From: Streptococcus respiraculi
GTDB taxonomy: Bacteria; Bacillota; Bacilli; Lactobacillales; Streptococcaceae
Length of the DNA: 64,000 bases
NCBI RefSeq assembly: GCF_003595525.1
Contig: NZ_CP022680.1
Coordinates: 1,018,001 to 1,082,000 of the forward strand
Direction: 5' to 3'
How positions within the stretch are numbered: the stretch's first letter is position 1; each line of letters begins with the position of its first letter. The position numbers and the translations under genes are program-made. Below are positions 50,988-61,119 of the stretch, piece by piece. Below the pieces are notes generated by a model. The model was not told where the DNA came from, searched no databases, and was given only the letters and a program-made list of their open reading frames with translations.

Positions 50988-52136
50988 TTAATTTGCCCAG
51001 AATTTTTCTGCAATCTCTTGGCCTTGTTTGATTTTAGCCCATTGTTCAACAGCAGACAATTCATTTCCGGAATCGCATGAGGCGAAGCCACATTGGTGAG
51101 AAAGGAAGAGACGCTCTTTTGGAATGATTTGACTAGCTTGCTCGAGTAATTGGTAGACACGTTCTTCATCATCTAGGGTGTTTGTCTTACTAGAGAGGAG
51201 GCCTAAGACGATTTCAGCTTTGGAATCTTTGAGGCTTTCCAGGGCTTTTAAATCTCCAGCACGCTCATCATCCCATTCAAGGAAGAAGCGGTCATAGTGT
51301 TGGTCACGGAGGAATTTCTGCGCGATAGCTTCATAGGTACCACCAGCTGCATGACGGCTTTCGTAGTTTCCTCGGCAGTTGTGAGTCCAAACTGTCAAGC
51401 CAAGTTCATGGGCGAAGTCGACTACCTCATTATTGAGAGCGACAAAGGAATCTGCCAAATCAGACAGAGCAGCATTGCCGTCCGCAAAAAAGCTAGCTGG
51501 GTTGTTTTCATCAAATAATTCCCAGAGACAGTCATCGAATTGGATAATCTTACCACCAGCAGTCTTGTAATCTTCAAGAAATTCTTTATAAGCCTTGACA
51601 ACTCCAGCCTGTAATGCCTCTGCTGTTGGGTAAATCTGCCCTTCTCCATATAGGCGGTCAAAGACAGAGAGTTCAGTGAAGGCATGGGCAGGTCCCCAAA
51701 CGGTTAGTTTTGTTGCAGTATCTCCTGCTTCAGCTTGCACCAGTTTATAAATGTCAATAAAATGGTGGTTTTTTCCAGATAATTCTTCCGTAATGCGAAT
51801 ACCAATATCCTTACGTGTTTCAAAATGTCCACCGTCATGATCCTTAAAGGTATAACCATGCTCTGCGATATAGCGCTCGATACCTTTGAAACCCCAGATA
51901 AAGTCAAGATGCCACATTGATTTTGAATATTCACCATCTGTCACAATATCAATGCCATTTTCCTTTTGTTCAGCGATAATTGCTTTGATATCCTTCGTTT
52001 CTGTTTCTTGGTAGCCTGGAAAATCTTGATAGAAAGGATAGTTGATGTCATCACGGTGCTCGATTTGAGTCTTGTAGTCCCGTAAATCAGCTGGACGTAG
52101 GAGTGAGCCTACGAGTTGAAATCTTGATCTTGTCAT
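50988..52136 (-). CDS. Cobalamin-independent methionine synthase-like protein (MetE C-terminal domain family, YxjG/YxjH type)
   Basis: 382 residues, matching only the C-terminal catalytic half of MetE. The zinc ligands are seen: histidine and cysteine in VWTHNCRGN, glutamate in FFLEWDDE, and cysteine in HQCGFASCDSGN. DGEYSKSMWHLDF and FDDCLWEL are typical of the family. These single-domain proteins are thought to be methyltransferases to a thiol, with an as yet uncertain methyl donor; a role in methionine supply is inferred. Single gene, divergent from the next. Confidence 0.85.
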   Translation of the reverse strand: MTRSRFQLVGSLLRPADLRDYKTQIEHRDDINYPFYQDFPGYQETETKDIKAIIAEQKENGIDIVTDGEYSKSMWHLDFIWGFKGIERYIAEHGYTFKDHDGGHFETRKDIGIRITEELSGKNHHFIDIYKLVQAEAGDTATKLTVWGPAHAFTELSVFDRLYGEGQIYPTAEALQAGVVKAYKEFLEDYKTAGGKIIQFDDCLWELFDENNPASFFADGNAALSDLADSFVALNNEVVDFAHELGLTVWTHNCRGNYESRHAAGGTYEAIAQKFLRDQHYDRFFLEWDDERAGDLKALESLKDSKAEIVLGLLSSKTNTLDDEERVYQLLEQASQIIPKERLFLSHQCGFASCDSGNELSAVEQWAKIKQGQEIAEKFWAN

Positions 52137-52320
52137 GTTCGTTTCTCCATTTCTCGTTGATGTTTTTATTCTATCGAAAGTAGGCGAAAATGGAAAATAG
52201 TTATTTTGAAAGAAATGCTATAGTCGAAGACTATATCTGATAAGAATGCTTTTCTAGCCTATTTTCTTTCTTTGAAATATGGTATAATGACTAAAGTAAA
52301 AGCTAGAAAATGAGGTTTAC

Positions 52321-53493
52321 ATGAAGAAACAATCAGTCTTTATTGCAGTAGGAATCGTGATGTTAGGAGCGGTGATGCGCGTGCCGATTACAGCCATTCC
52401 TCCGATTTTGACAGACATTGCAAGTAGCTTGGGTGTCTCGGTAAGTGACTTGGGAATCCTCACGTCTATTCCGCTATTGATGTTTGCTCTCTGTTCATCT
52501 GTTGCCCCTAAATTAGCCAATCGCTTTGGTATGGAGCGGTTGATGGGTGGAGTATTACTCGCTATGGGTATCGGCTCGCTGTTGCGGATTGTCAACCTTC
52601 CTTTTTTATATTTGGGGACGATTCTAGTAGGGGCAACAATCGCTGTAATCAATGTACTGTTGCCCAGTATCGTTGCAGCCAGTTTTCCGCATAAGATTGG
52701 TCTTTATACCACCTTATACATTACAATGATGGGGACTATGTCTACGGTAGCCTCAATGGTTGCTGTTCCCATTGCGGCAGCGACTTCATGGTCTTTCTTT
52801 ATCATCTTGGTGACAGGTCTTATTGGACTAGCCTTTATCAGTTGGCTGCCGAATATGAAAGAAAATCATCGGGTAGAAGAAAAAGTGCAAGTGCAGGAGC
52901 AGGCAACGGGTTCGCTCTGGAAAAACAAGGCTGCGGTGATTTTTCTAGTCTTTAGTGGTCTGCAATCCATGCTTTTTTACACCGAGTTAACCTGGTTGCC
53001 AACGATGGCACAAACCGCAGGTTTAGCTCAAAATCAGGCAGGATTTTTAGCTGGGATTTTTAGTTTGGTGAGTATACCTGTTTCTATGGTGATTCCTGGA
53101 ATTGTCTCACGCCTGAAAAAAGAGCAACGAGCAATCATGATGACTGGCTTATCTTGCCTAACCCTAATGGGTCTCGTCCTGATGTTATTTGCGCCAACAA
53201 CGTTTATCACGTGGTTGATCATTCATCTCTTGCTGGGTTTATCTGTCAGCGCTTTGTTCCCTTACATGATGTTGTCGCTGTCTCTAAAAACCAGTAATAG
53301 TCAAGCAACGGCTCGCTTATCAGGGATGGTACAGACAGGAGGCTACTTGATTGCAGCAGTAGGACCAGCTGCTCTAGGCTATAGCTACTCTATTGCGGCG
53401 TCGTGGGTTCCGCTTGTTATCAGTTTACTCATAGTGACCCTTGCTATGATGTTTACCATTTTCTTAATCGAAAAAGAAGATGTGATTGTCTAA
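52321..53493 (+). CDS. MFS transporter, CynX/NimT type
   Basis: 390 residues with 12 predicted membrane helices. The start (FIAVGIVMLGAVMRVPITAI) and the pattern LGVSVSDLGILTSIPLLMFA resemble the CynX/NimT family of cyanate or nitroimidazole permeases; a central loop near residues 180-200 is charged. Substrate unknown. TGAGGTTTAC precedes the ATG, a weak ribosome binding site, and TATAAT is at 52282-52287. Confidence 0.82.
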   Translation: MKKQSVFIAVGIVMLGAVMRVPITAIPPILTDIASSLGVSVSDLGILTSIPLLMFALCSSVAPKLANRFGMERLMGGVLLAMGIGSLLRIVNLPFLYLGTILVGATIAVINVLLPSIVAASFPHKIGLYTTLYITMMGTMSTVASMVAVPIAAATSWSFFIILVTGLIGLAFISWLPNMKENHRVEEKVQVQEQATGSLWKNKAAVIFLVFSGLQSMLFYTELTWLPTMAQTAGLAQNQAGFLAGIFSLVSIPVSMVIPGIVSRLKKEQRAIMMTGLSCLTLMGLVLMLFAPTTFITWLIIHLLLGLSVSALFPYMMLSLSLKTSNSQATARLSGMVQTGGYLIAAVGPAALGYSYSIAASWVPLVISLLIVTLAMMFTIFLIEKEDVIV

Positions 53494-53511
53494 TAAAAGC
53501 GACTCAAAATA

Positions 53512-53557
53512 AAACGAAACGAAGTTGGGACAAATAGTTCCTGACTTCGTTTCGTTT
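53512..53557 (+). terminator. Long terminator hairpin after the MFS gene
   Basis: AAACGAAACGAAGT pairs perfectly with ACTTCGTTTCGTTT, with the weaker inner pair GGGAC...GTTCC. Confidence 0.75.
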
Positions 53558-53604
53558 ATCGCTTGAACAGCTAGGCTTGCTTTCTTGTTTCCAAGCTTGT
53601 GAAA

Positions 53605-53840
53605 AAACGAGGTTGAGACAAAAGTCTCTTACCTCGTTACGTTACATAGTTTTAACAGTTTAGCGCAGCAGTTGTCTGGTTTGTAAAATGTTGATAAATC
53701 AACATTCTAGTAGAAGAGGCTAGCGAAATGTTCGCTAGCTCTATTTCCAACCTTTCACAATTCTTAATTGTGAAAGCTAGTCAACTTGCGGGGATGGGAC
53801 AACGAAATCGAACTCTAACGAGTTACCGATTTCTGTCCCA
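53605..53840. repeat. Block of hairpin repeats
   Basis: In order: AACGAGGT...ACCTCGTT (53606-53637); a segment with GTTGATAAATCAACATTCTA shared with 44821-44877; GCTAGCGAA...TTCGCTAGC (53719-53737); CTTTCACAATT...AATTGTGAAAG (53752-53776); TGGGAC...AAATCG-AACTC-TAAC-GAGTT-CGATTT...GTCCCA (53795-53840). The last has the same outer stem as 44897-44943 but another inner stem. No gene. Confidence 0.7.
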
Positions 53841-53874
53841 CTCCCAACTCGCTTTTTGATTTTCAGGCTCGTGA

Positions 53875-53901
53875 AAAAATGCTCCACTGGAGCATTTTTT
53901 T
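53875..53901. terminator. Terminator of the DUF3042 gene
   Basis: AAAAAATGCTCC, ACT, GGAGCATTTTTT: a perfect stem overlapping the stop codon of the minus-strand gene. Confidence 0.8.
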
Positions 53902-54070
53902 AATGTGCGACACGGCGGCGTGCTGCTTTTTTGCGATTTTCTTCGATGAACGCTTCTTTCTTTTCTTCAGGTTCAATGATTGTTTTATGAATCGTAAAGA
54001 CAGCACCTGCAGCAAGAGCGACTGTGCTAGCAACTCCTGTTAAGAAACCTTTTCCAAAACCTTTAGCCAT
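53900..54070 (-). CDS. DUF3042 family small membrane protein
   Basis: 56 residues from the ATG at 54070, with AAAGGAG upstream: MAKGFGKGFLTGVASTVALA, one membrane helix, then IEPEEKKEAFIEENRKKAAR. This matches the DUF3042 family of small Firmicutes proteins, basic at the C-terminus, of unknown function. A longer frame upstream exists but is not conserved in type. Divergent from miaA. Confidence 0.82.
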   Translation of the reverse strand: MAKGFGKGFLTGVASTVALAAGAVFTIHKTIIEPEEKKEAFIEENRKKAARRRVAH

Positions 54071-54138
54071 AGTTCTTTCTCCTTTACTTATGTTATAATA
54101 GATTGTAGCGAAAAAACAAAAAATTTTCAAGGAAAAAG

Positions 54139-55029
54139 ATGAAAACAAAGATAATAGTAGTAGTAGGACCGACTGCGGTGGGGAAAACTGCCCTGGGAAT
54201 TGAGCTTGCACAGCGCTATAATGGTGAGATTATTAGTGGTGACAGCCAGCAGGTCTACCGGCAATTAGATATTGGAACAGCTAAGGCAACTAAGGAAGAG
54301 CAGAGCCTTGCGCCCCACCATTTGATTGATGTACGTGATGTGACAGAAGGCTATTCTGCCTATGATTTTGTAGCAGAAGCTAGCCAGTTGATTGCGGAAC
54401 TTGCTGAAAGAGGCAAGCTCCCAATTATCGTTGGTGGCACAGGTCTTTATATTCAAAGTCTGCTTGAGGGCTATCATTTGGGTGGACAGGTGGCACATGA
54501 GGAGATTCTTGCTTACCGAAAAGAGCTAGAGATGTGGTCAGATGAGTGTTTATTTGGGAAAATAACAGAGCTGGGAATTGATATTCCCCAAATCAACCGC
54601 CGTCGTGCTATGAGACAGCTGGAGTTGGCGCATTTTGGTCAAGAGTTGGAAAATCAAGAACCATCTTATGAAGCCTTAGTGATTGGTCTGTCAGATGAAC
54701 GAGCTGTCTTATATGAACGGATTAACCAGCGTGTGGATCAGATGGTGGAAGTCGGCTTGCTAGAAGAAGCCAAGTGGCTCTACGAAACCTATCCGGCTGC
54801 GCAAGCTAGTTTGGGAATTGGATACAAGGAATGGTTTCCTTATTTTAAAGGGGAGATAACTGTCACAGAAGCGATTGACAAGGTCAAGCAAAACACCCGC
54901 CGCTTTGCCAAACGCCAATTGACGTGGTTTCGTAACCGCATGCAGGTAGCGTTTGATTTCGTATCTGAAGAGGGATTCAAGGACCAGATTTTCCAACGAG
55001 TAACGGAATTTTTAGAGGAAAAATCATGA
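54139..55029 (+). CDS. miaA: tRNA dimethylallyltransferase
   Basis: 296 residues. P-loop [28 protein letters not shown], the [12 protein letters not shown] motif and the tRNA-binding RRAMRQLE and [13 protein letters not shown] regions are intact. It adds dimethylallyl to A37 of tRNAs that read UNN codons. The hflX start overlaps its end by four bases. The miaA-hflX pair recalls the enteric miaA-hfq-hflX order, without hfq. Confidence 0.95.
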   Translation: MKTKIIVVVGPTAVGKTALGIELAQRYNGEIISGDSQQVYRQLDIGTAKATKEEQSLAPHHLIDVRDVTEGYSAYDFVAEASQLIAELAERGKLPIIVGGTGLYIQSLLEGYHLGGQVAHEEILAYRKELEMWSDECLFGKITELGIDIPQINRRRAMRQLELAHFGQELENQEPSYEALVIGLSDERAVLYERINQRVDQMVEVGLLEEAKWLYETYPAAQASLGIGYKEWFPYFKGEITVTEAIDKVKQNTRRFAKRQLTWFRNRMQVAFDFVSEEGFKDQIFQRVTEFLEEKS

Positions 55030-56276
55030 TTGAAACGAGAAAAGAAGAAGAGCGTGCCTTGCTGATTGGAGTAGAACTGCAGCAGACAGAAAACTTTGTC
55101 ATGTCTATGGAAGAACTTGCGAGTCTTGCTAAAACAGCTGGTGCAGTTGTAAAAGGTAGCTACACCCAGAAGCGGGAAAAGTACGACAGTAAGACCTTTA
55201 TCGGCTCAGGAAAATTAGAAGAAATCAAGCTCATGGTGGAAGCAGATGATGTTGATACCGTCATTGTCAATAACCGTTTGACACCGCGCCAGAATGTGAA
55301 TTTAGAGGAGATTTTGGGTGTTAAGGTCATTGACCGTATGCAGTTGATTCTTGATATTTTTGCCATGCGGGCAAGAAGCCATGAGGGGAAATTGCAGGTG
55401 CATTTGGCTCAGTTGAAATATATGCTCCCCCGTTTAATTGGTCAGGGAATCATGCTCAGCCGTCAGGCGGGTGGAATTGGTTCACGTGGTCCTGGTGAGA
55501 GCCAGCTGGAGCTCAACCGCCGTAGTATTCGGAACCAGATTGCAGATATCGAACGCCAGCTAAAAATTGTAGAGAAAAATCGAGCAACGGTGCGGGAACG
55601 TAGACTTCAATCAGGCATTTTTAAAATCGGACTAATCGGCTATACCAATGCGGGAAAGTCTACGATTATGAATGCTCTGACAGATAAGCGCCAGTATGAG
55701 GCAGATGAATTGTTTGCAACTTTGGACGCCACGACTAAGCAGGTACAGCTGTCCGATACCTTCCAAGTAACGGTGACGGATACGGTTGGATTTATCCAGG
55801 ATTTACCGACAGAGTTGATTTCCGCCTTTAAATCAACCCTTGAAGAATCGATGAACGTGGATTTGCTACTCCACATTATTGATGCTTCTGACCCCAATCA
55901 TGCAGAACAAGAAGAAGTGGTCTTGGGGATTTTGCAAGAGTTGGAGATGTTGGACATTCCCCGCCTCGCCCTTTATAATAAATTAGATAAGACAGATGAC
56001 AGCTTTACACCGAGTCAATTTCCGCATGTCATGCTGTCTGCCAAAGATGAGAATGCCAAATCCCATATCCAGATGATGGTCTTAGCGAAGATTAAGACCA
56101 TGTTTGAGCCTTTTGAGATTCGCGTCCCTTTAAAAGACAGCTATAAGCTTCATGACTTGGGGCTGATTTGCTTGATAGACAAGCGGTTTTACGAGGACGA
56201 TGTCGAAATCATCAAGGGTTACATTGCTAGGGAACACAAGTGGAAATTAGAGGGATTTGAAAATGGACTATATTGA
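55026..56276 (+). CDS. hflX: GTPase HflX
   Basis: 416 residues. The N-terminal HflX domain ([40 protein letters not shown]) leads via a glycine-rich linker ([16 protein letters not shown]) and coiled coil to the GTPase domain with P-loop [14 protein letters not shown] near residue 205, [10 protein letters not shown] and NKLD. HflX binds the 50S subunit and splits stalled ribosomes under stress. Overlaps miaA and the following gene. Confidence 0.95.
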   Translation: MIETRKEEERALLIGVELQQTENFVMSMEELASLAKTAGAVVKGSYTQKREKYDSKTFIGSGKLEEIKLMVEADDVDTVIVNNRLTPRQNVNLEEILGVKVIDRMQLILDIFAMRARSHEGKLQVHLAQLKYMLPRLIGQGIMLSRQAGGIGSRGPGESQLELNRRSIRNQIADIERQLKIVEKNRATVRERRLQSGIFKIGLIGYTNAGKSTIMNALTDKRQYEADELFATLDATTKQVQLSDTFQVTVTDTVGFIQDLPTELISAFKSTLEESMNVDLLLHIIDASDPNHAEQEEVVLGILQELEMLDIPRLALYNKLDKTDDSFTPSQFPHVMLSAKDENAKSHIQMMVLAKIKTMFEPFEIRVPLKDSYKLHDLGLICLIDKRFYEDDVEIIKGYIAREHKWKLEGFENGLY

Positions 56277-56889
56277 TTTAGCCTTGAAATACGGTGGCTT
56301 TACCAGTCTTGATAGGGTTTACTTGACGCGGCAACTGAATGAATTGAACGACAGCCAGAAGTTATCCTTTATCACACCGCCACCTTCTGTTATCAATGCC
56401 TATTTTGCTGAAATCTATCAAAAGAGAAGCCCGCAAGCTGCGACAGAGTATTATCTTGAACTATCTAGGGAACTCAAACTCTGCACGGAACACCCCTCTT
56501 TTGCTGAAGAAAAGCCTTTTATTCGCTTGAATCTATCAGGAAAATCTTTTGGCTTTGCCTATCAGAACGAGCAGGAAGTGGCTTGTGTATTTGCAGAAAA
56601 TGAGGAAGAAATCACCCCCAGTCTTCTGTTTGAGGTGGCACAGGTTTTCCCACATTACACGGTTTTTGTCAAGGATGAGATGATTTTTATGCAGCCGATG
56701 GCGATAGACGAGGAAGGACTTGAAATGGTAGAAAGCACTTATCTCTTGACGGAAATTGCCACAAGTGCGGATTGGGTGCGGATTTCAGGCTTGAATCAAG
56801 AGGAGGTTGTAGAGGCTGCAAGTGCCTATCAAGGGCAAGCCTACTATGCTTGGTCAGGGCTGACAGCGATCATCTATATTCAACAATAG
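56263..56889 (+). CDS. Conserved streptococcal hypothetical protein
   Basis: 208 residues from the ATG at 56263 ([17 protein letters not shown]), with AGAGGGA upstream; it overlaps the end of hflX by 14 bases. Mixed alpha/beta, no signal or membrane segment, no catalytic motif I recognise. It keeps this place between hflX and rnz in other streptococci, where it has sometimes been mislabelled as a sulfur-amino-acid lyase; nothing in the sequence (no PLP lysine motif) supports that. Confidence 0.75.
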   Translation: MDYIDLALKYGGFTSLDRVYLTRQLNELNDSQKLSFITPPPSVINAYFAEIYQKRSPQAATEYYLELSRELKLCTEHPSFAEEKPFIRLNLSGKSFGFAYQNEQEVACVFAENEEEITPSLLFEVAQVFPHYTVFVKDEMIFMQPMAIDEEGLEMVESTYLLTEIATSADWVRISGLNQEEVVEAASAYQGQAYYAWSGLTAIIYIQQ

Positions 56890-56899
56890 AAAGAAGTTT

Positions 56900-57829
56900 A
56901 TGTATATTCAATTTTTAGGAACAGGAGCGGGTCAACCCTCCAAATCACGCAATGTGTCGAGCTTGGCACTGAAATTACTCGATGAAATCAATGAAGTCTG
57001 GTTATTTGATTGTGGAGAAGGTACGCAGAATCAGATTTTAGAAACCAGCATTCGTCCGCGCAAGGTGAGTAAGATTTTTATTACCCACTTGCATGGCGAT
57101 CACATCTTTGGGCTTCCTGGCTTTTTATCTAGCCGTTCCTTTCAGGGCAATGAAGAGCAGACGGATATTGAGATTTATGGACCGACAGGCATTCGCCAGT
57201 TTGTCTTGACCAGTCTGAAAGTATCTGGTTCTCGTTTGCCGTATCGAATTCATTTTCATGAGTTTGAGGTGGATCAAGTGGACAAGGTGCTAGAGAACGA
57301 CAAATTTACGGTATTTGCCGATAAGCTAGACCATACCATACCGTGTGTCGGCTATCGTGTTATGCAAAAAGACTTGGAAGGAACGCTTGATGCAGAAGCG
57401 CTTCGAGCGGCGGGTGTACCATTTGGCCCCCTCTTTGGTCGAGTAAAAAATGGTGAGAATGTCGTCTTGGAGGACGGGACAGAAATTATCGCAAGTGACT
57501 ATGTGTCGCCACCGCGTCCAGGGAAAATTGTGACCATTTTGGGCGATACACGCAAATGTCATGCCAGTGTTCGTCTTGGAGTGAATGCAGATGTGCTGGT
57601 GCATGAGTCGACTTATGGCAAGGGGGATGAGGCGATTGCTCGTAAGCACGGACATTCAACGAATATGGAGGCAGCTCTCGTCGCAAAAGATGCGGGGGCA
57701 AAGCGTTTGTTGCTCAACCATATTAGTCCGCGCTTTTTGTCCAAGGACATCAGCCAGCTTCGCAGGGACGCTAGCAGTATTTTTGAACAGGTTTATATTG
57801 TCAAAGATTTAGAAGAGGTTGAAGTATGA
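56900..57829 (+). CDS. rnz: Ribonuclease Z
   Basis: 309 residues of the long-form single-domain RNase Z type: metallo-beta-lactamase motif [14 protein letters not shown]-terminal [20 protein letters not shown], the histidines in [16 protein letters not shown] and the C-terminal [11 protein letters not shown]. It removes 3' trailers from tRNA precursors that lack encoded CCA. The SDR gene overlaps its end by four bases. Confidence 0.95.
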   Translation: MYIQFLGTGAGQPSKSRNVSSLALKLLDEINEVWLFDCGEGTQNQILETSIRPRKVSKIFITHLHGDHIFGLPGFLSSRSFQGNEEQTDIEIYGPTGIRQFVLTSLKVSGSRLPYRIHFHEFEVDQVDKVLENDKFTVFADKLDHTIPCVGYRVMQKDLEGTLDAEALRAAGVPFGPLFGRVKNGENVVLEDGTEIIASDYVSPPRPGKIVTILGDTRKCHASVRLGVNADVLVHESTYGKGDEAIARKHGHSTNMEAALVAKDAGAKRLLLNHISPRFLSKDISQLRRDASSIFEQVYIVKDLEEVEV

Positions 57830-58581
57830 GGAAGATTCTGATAACAGGGGCTTCTGGTGGTCTAGTCCAAGCTATGGTGCCGCTTTTGGCGGATGATTTT
57901 CTGATTTTACTGGGGCGCGATAAGGCAAAAATGGAGCGCCTTTATGCCAGTCATGCCAACAAGTTGGTCTGTGATACGGATCTTCGGGATGAGGCTGCCT
58001 TGAAAGACTTGCTCAGTCAGCTAGAGGAACAAGTTGGGGGTATTGATATCTTGGTCAATAATGCAGGCTATGGTCGCTTTGCAGATTTTAAAGATTTTTC
58101 GAGTCGGGAAGTGCGGGAAATGTTTGAAATCAATACTTTCGCTCTGATGACCTTGTCCCGCTTGGTTGGTGAGCAGATGAAGCAGGCGCAAAAAGGTCAG
58201 ATTATCAATATCGTCAGCATGGCAGGGTTAATTGCTTCTAGCAAGTCCTCGGTCTATTCAGCGACCAAGTTTGCGGCCATTGGTTTTTCAAATGCCCTGC
58301 GTTTAGAGCTAGCGGCGTCTAATGTCGTGGTAACTACGGTCAATCCGGGACCAATTGCAACAACCTTCTTTGAACAGGCTGATCCAGAAGGAGCTTATTT
58401 GGAGTCAGTCAAGGCTTTCTTATTACAGCCTGATGAGGTAGCATGTAAGATTGTCGGAGTCATGGGGACCAAAAAGCGGGAATTGAGCCTCCCATGGACG
58501 TTGGCACTTGCCTATAAATGCTATACCTTGTTTCCGAATTTAGCAGATTTTCTCGCACGTACTGTTTTTAATTATAAATAA
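57826..58581 (+). CDS. Short-chain dehydrogenase/reductase
   Basis: 251 residues. Cofactor motif [12 protein letters not shown] (a variant of TGxxxGxG), structural NNAGYG, and catalytic serine and YSATK (S-Y-K triad: [20 protein letters not shown]). It probably uses NADP. It is the last gene of the tight miaA-hflX-rnz series; its substrate is unknown. In related streptococci recJ follows it directly, but here about 4.1 kb is interposed. Confidence 0.88.
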   Translation: MRKILITGASGGLVQAMVPLLADDFLILLGRDKAKMERLYASHANKLVCDTDLRDEAALKDLLSQLEEQVGGIDILVNNAGYGRFADFKDFSSREVREMFEINTFALMTLSRLVGEQMKQAQKGQIINIVSMAGLIASSKSSVYSATKFAAIGFSNALRLELAASNVVVTTVNPGPIATTFFEQADPEGAYLESVKAFLLQPDEVACKIVGVMGTKKRELSLPWTLALAYKCYTLFPNLADFLARTVFNYK

Positions 58582-58628
58582 TCACCAGTATGGATGAATG
58601 GAAAATGAACTAAGAGCTATGTAAAAAA

Positions 58629-58784
58629 GGGACGCAGATGTTCCAACTTTAGTTGGTTACAACTGAGGCTCCCTTTAGTGGGGACGCAGATGTTCCAGTT
58701 TTAGCTGGTTACAGCAGAGGCTCCCTTTAGTGGGGACGCAGATGTTCCAGCTTTAGCTGGTTACAGCAGGGGCTCCTTTTAGGG
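58629..58784. repeat. Three tandem 52-bp hairpin repeats
   Basis: Units begin at 58629, 58681 and 58733 with GGGACGCAGATGTTCC and end GAGGCTCCCTTTAGTG. The central stem changes between units but stays paired: CCAAC/GTTGG, CCAGT/GCTGG (with a G-T pair), CCAGC/GCTGG. One related copy opens the atpG-atpD array. Confidence 0.85.
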
Positions 58785-59468
58785 ATAAGTCTTCCTATTT
58801 TGCTGTAGCTGTTACGAGCTTGCTCGTTTTACAGATACGGCTGCCCTAGGGGTATACTGTATGCTTTTAACGCCCTTGTATCTTGAGTAATTGAATTCGG
58901 GCTAAAAGCTCGGAAAATAGATAAACATTCCTAAAAGCTTTGCTTCTTCGTCATGTTTCCTAATTTTCATTCGCTTTTTTAACGCCCTCATATCTTATGA
59001 AACTGAACTCGAGCTAAGCACTGTGTGAAAAAGATAAGTCTTCCTAGAGTTTGCTTACTCTTCGTCAGACTTCCTATTTTCACTGTGTGCTTTTAACGCT
59101 CTCGTATCTTATGAAACTGAACTCGAGCTACAACTCACTGACAAAAAGATAAATCTCTTTGGTTGCAAGCCAACCTGCTTCGATCTCCTATTTTGTCTAG
59201 GAGTTGCTTAACGCTCTCGTATCTTATGAAACTGAACTCGAGCTACAACTCACTGACAAAAAGATAAATCTCTTTGGTTGCAAGCCAACCTGCTTCGATC
59301 TCCTATTTTGTCTAGGAGTTGCTTAACGCTCTCGTATCTTATGAAACTGAACTCGAGCTACAACTCACTGACAAAAAGATAAATCTCTTTGGTTGCAAGC
59401 CAACCTGCTTCGATTTCCTATTTTGTCTAGGAGTTGTTTAACGCTCTCGTATCTTATGAAAGGAGTTG
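58785..59468. repeat. Array of hairpin modules before cls (order X-G-H-J-J-J)
   Basis: An atypical module X (to 58904) with GAGC-TT-GCTC; G (58905-59016); H (59017-59130); and three J modules with 115-bp period (59131, 59246, 59361). The linker is CTCGTATCTTATGAAACTGA followed by ACTCGAGCTA (GTAATTGAATTCGGGCTA after X), the cls-side variant of the linker in the atp array. The array ends in the ribosome binding site of cls. A longer open frame into it from cls (from 59393) is not part of Cls. Confidence 0.88.
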
Positions 59469-59470
59469 AC

Positions 59471-61018
59471 ATGAAAAAGTTATGGCGTTTGATTTATAGC
59501 CGTACTTTTATCGTTCTTTTACTGATTGTGGTGACGGTTGGGGCTATTTTGTGGACGGTTACTTCCGCCACGGTGCTTGCTCCAGCTCTACTTTCTGTAC
59601 TACAAATCTTTTCGATTATTGTAGCGATTTCGGTGATTAACCGCCCGATGAATGCCAGCTTTAAATTGACTTGGATTGTCTTTATTATCGGGATTCCCAT
59701 TTTTGGTGCTCTTTTTTACTTTATTCTACAGTCCAATATTGAAACCAAGCGCTACCGTAAGACTTTTAAACGCCAGAGTTTGCTCCTACGTCAGTATGGA
59801 CATACCTCGTATAAGGTCTTAAATGCGCTAGCCGAGCAAGATAAAAACCAGTTAAAACTGGCGCATTATATGAATCAATATGTCGGCTATGCTCTTCATT
59901 CGAATACCGATGCGACTTATTTCTCATCTGGAGAAGCCAAGTTTGAAGCCTTGTTGGAGGAGTTGCGCAAGGCAGAAAAATACATTTTTATGGAGTATTT
60001 TATCGTTGATTTTGGCTACATGTGGGATTCGATTTTGGAAATTTTAAAGGAAAAAGCAGCTCAGGGAGTGGAAGTTCGGTTTATGTATGACGGAACCAAT
60101 TCTCTGACTCTGTTGCCCTATAATTACTACAAAACCTTGAGAACATATGGTATCAAAGCCAAGGTCTTTTCTCAGATTATCCCTGCCTTGTCAACCGTTC
60201 AAAACAATCGAGATCACCGAAAAATTGCAGTGATTGACGGTCAGGTAGCCTTTACAGGTGGAGTCAATATCGCAGATGAATATATCAATCGCAAGGAACG
60301 TTTTGGTTACTGGAAAGATGCAGCCATTATGGTTAAGGGAGAAGCAGTTGCCAATTTTACCCTCATGTTCTTGCAGATGTGGAATTTCAATGAAAAAGTA
60401 CAAAATAATGACTTGAAATACCTAAAAGACCACCATGACCAAGAAAAGTCAGTCATCGATTCAGAAGGTTTCTTCCTACCGTACGGCGAAAGTCCCTTTG
60501 ACGGAGATGAGGTGGCTAAGCGTGTCTGCCTTGATATGATTCAATCGGCGACCAAGTATATCTATATCATGACCCCCTATCTTGTTTTAGATGATGAAAT
60601 GATGGACAATTTGACCTATGCAGCCAAGCGTGGGGTAACGGTTCGTCTGTTGCTACCGCACATCTATGATAAGCAGTCAGCCTATCTCGCGTCACGGACA
60701 GATTTTCCGACCTATCTGGAAGCGGGCATTGAGATTTATGAATACACACCTGGTTTTGTCCATTCTAAGGTCGTACTTGTTGACGATAAAAAAGCAACGG
60801 TTGGTACAGTTAATATGGACTTCCGCAGTTTTTATCTCAATTTTGAATGCGGGCTTTACATCTACAAACACCGTCAAGTCCTAGCAGACATTCACAAGGA
60901 TTTTGAAGAATCCTTTGCCCAATCAGAGAGGATTACGCTGATAGACTTCGCCCGAACCTACCCATGGTATAAACGCTTTGCAGGGGCTCTCATGAAGATT
61001 ATCGCACCGCTCTTATAA
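59471..61018 (+). CDS. cls: Cardiolipin synthase
   Basis: 515 residues from the ATG at 59471 with AAAGGAG upstream. Two N-terminal membrane helices (FIVLLLIVVTVGAILW, WIVFIIGIPIFGALFYFIL) are followed by two phospholipase D domains with the HKD motifs HRKIAVIDGQVAFTGG and HSKVVLVDDKKATVGTVNMD. It condenses two phosphatidylglycerols into cardiolipin in the membrane. Complete and of normal length. It is preceded by the hairpin-module array and is not in the usual place between rnz-SDR and recJ. Confidence 0.94.
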   Translation: MKKLWRLIYSRTFIVLLLIVVTVGAILWTVTSATVLAPALLSVLQIFSIIVAISVINRPMNASFKLTWIVFIIGIPIFGALFYFILQSNIETKRYRKTFKRQSLLLRQYGHTSYKVLNALAEQDKNQLKLAHYMNQYVGYALHSNTDATYFSSGEAKFEALLEELRKAEKYIFMEYFIVDFGYMWDSILEILKEKAAQGVEVRFMYDGTNSLTLLPYNYYKTLRTYGIKAKVFSQIIPALSTVQNNRDHRKIAVIDGQVAFTGGVNIADEYINRKERFGYWKDAAIMVKGEAVANFTLMFLQMWNFNEKVQNNDLKYLKDHHDQEKSVIDSEGFFLPYGESPFDGDEVAKRVCLDMIQSATKYIYIMTPYLVLDDEMMDNLTYAAKRGVTVRLLLPHIYDKQSAYLASRTDFPTYLEAGIEIYEYTPGFVHSKVVLVDDKKATVGTVNMDFRSFYLNFECGLYIYKHRQVLADIHKDFEESFAQSERITLIDFARTYPWYKRFAGALMKIIAPLL

Positions 61019-61037
61019 AGAATGATATAGGCAATAC

Positions 61038-61066
61038 AAAGCTCCTTACGAAGGGAGCTTTTTTAT
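61038..61066 (+). terminator. Terminator after cls
   Basis: AAAGCTCC, loop TTACGAAG, GGAGCTTTTTT. Confidence 0.8.
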
Positions 61067-61119
61067 AGAAAAACGCTTGCAAAGCTAGGATAAAGTGATA
61101 TAATATAAATAATAATTAC

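Noticed and set aside
59110-59160. Possible upstream ORFs (ATGAAACTGAACTCGAGC) in the linkers of the cls array.
   Set aside because: The ATG is missing in the corresponding linkers of the atp array, and the frame after it differs between module types, so no peptide is conserved.
58629-59468. Regularly spaced repeats that could be taken for a CRISPR array.
   Set aside because: Unit lengths are 52 and 115 bp, the intervening DNA is itself repeated and self-complementary, there are no unique spacers and no cas genes.
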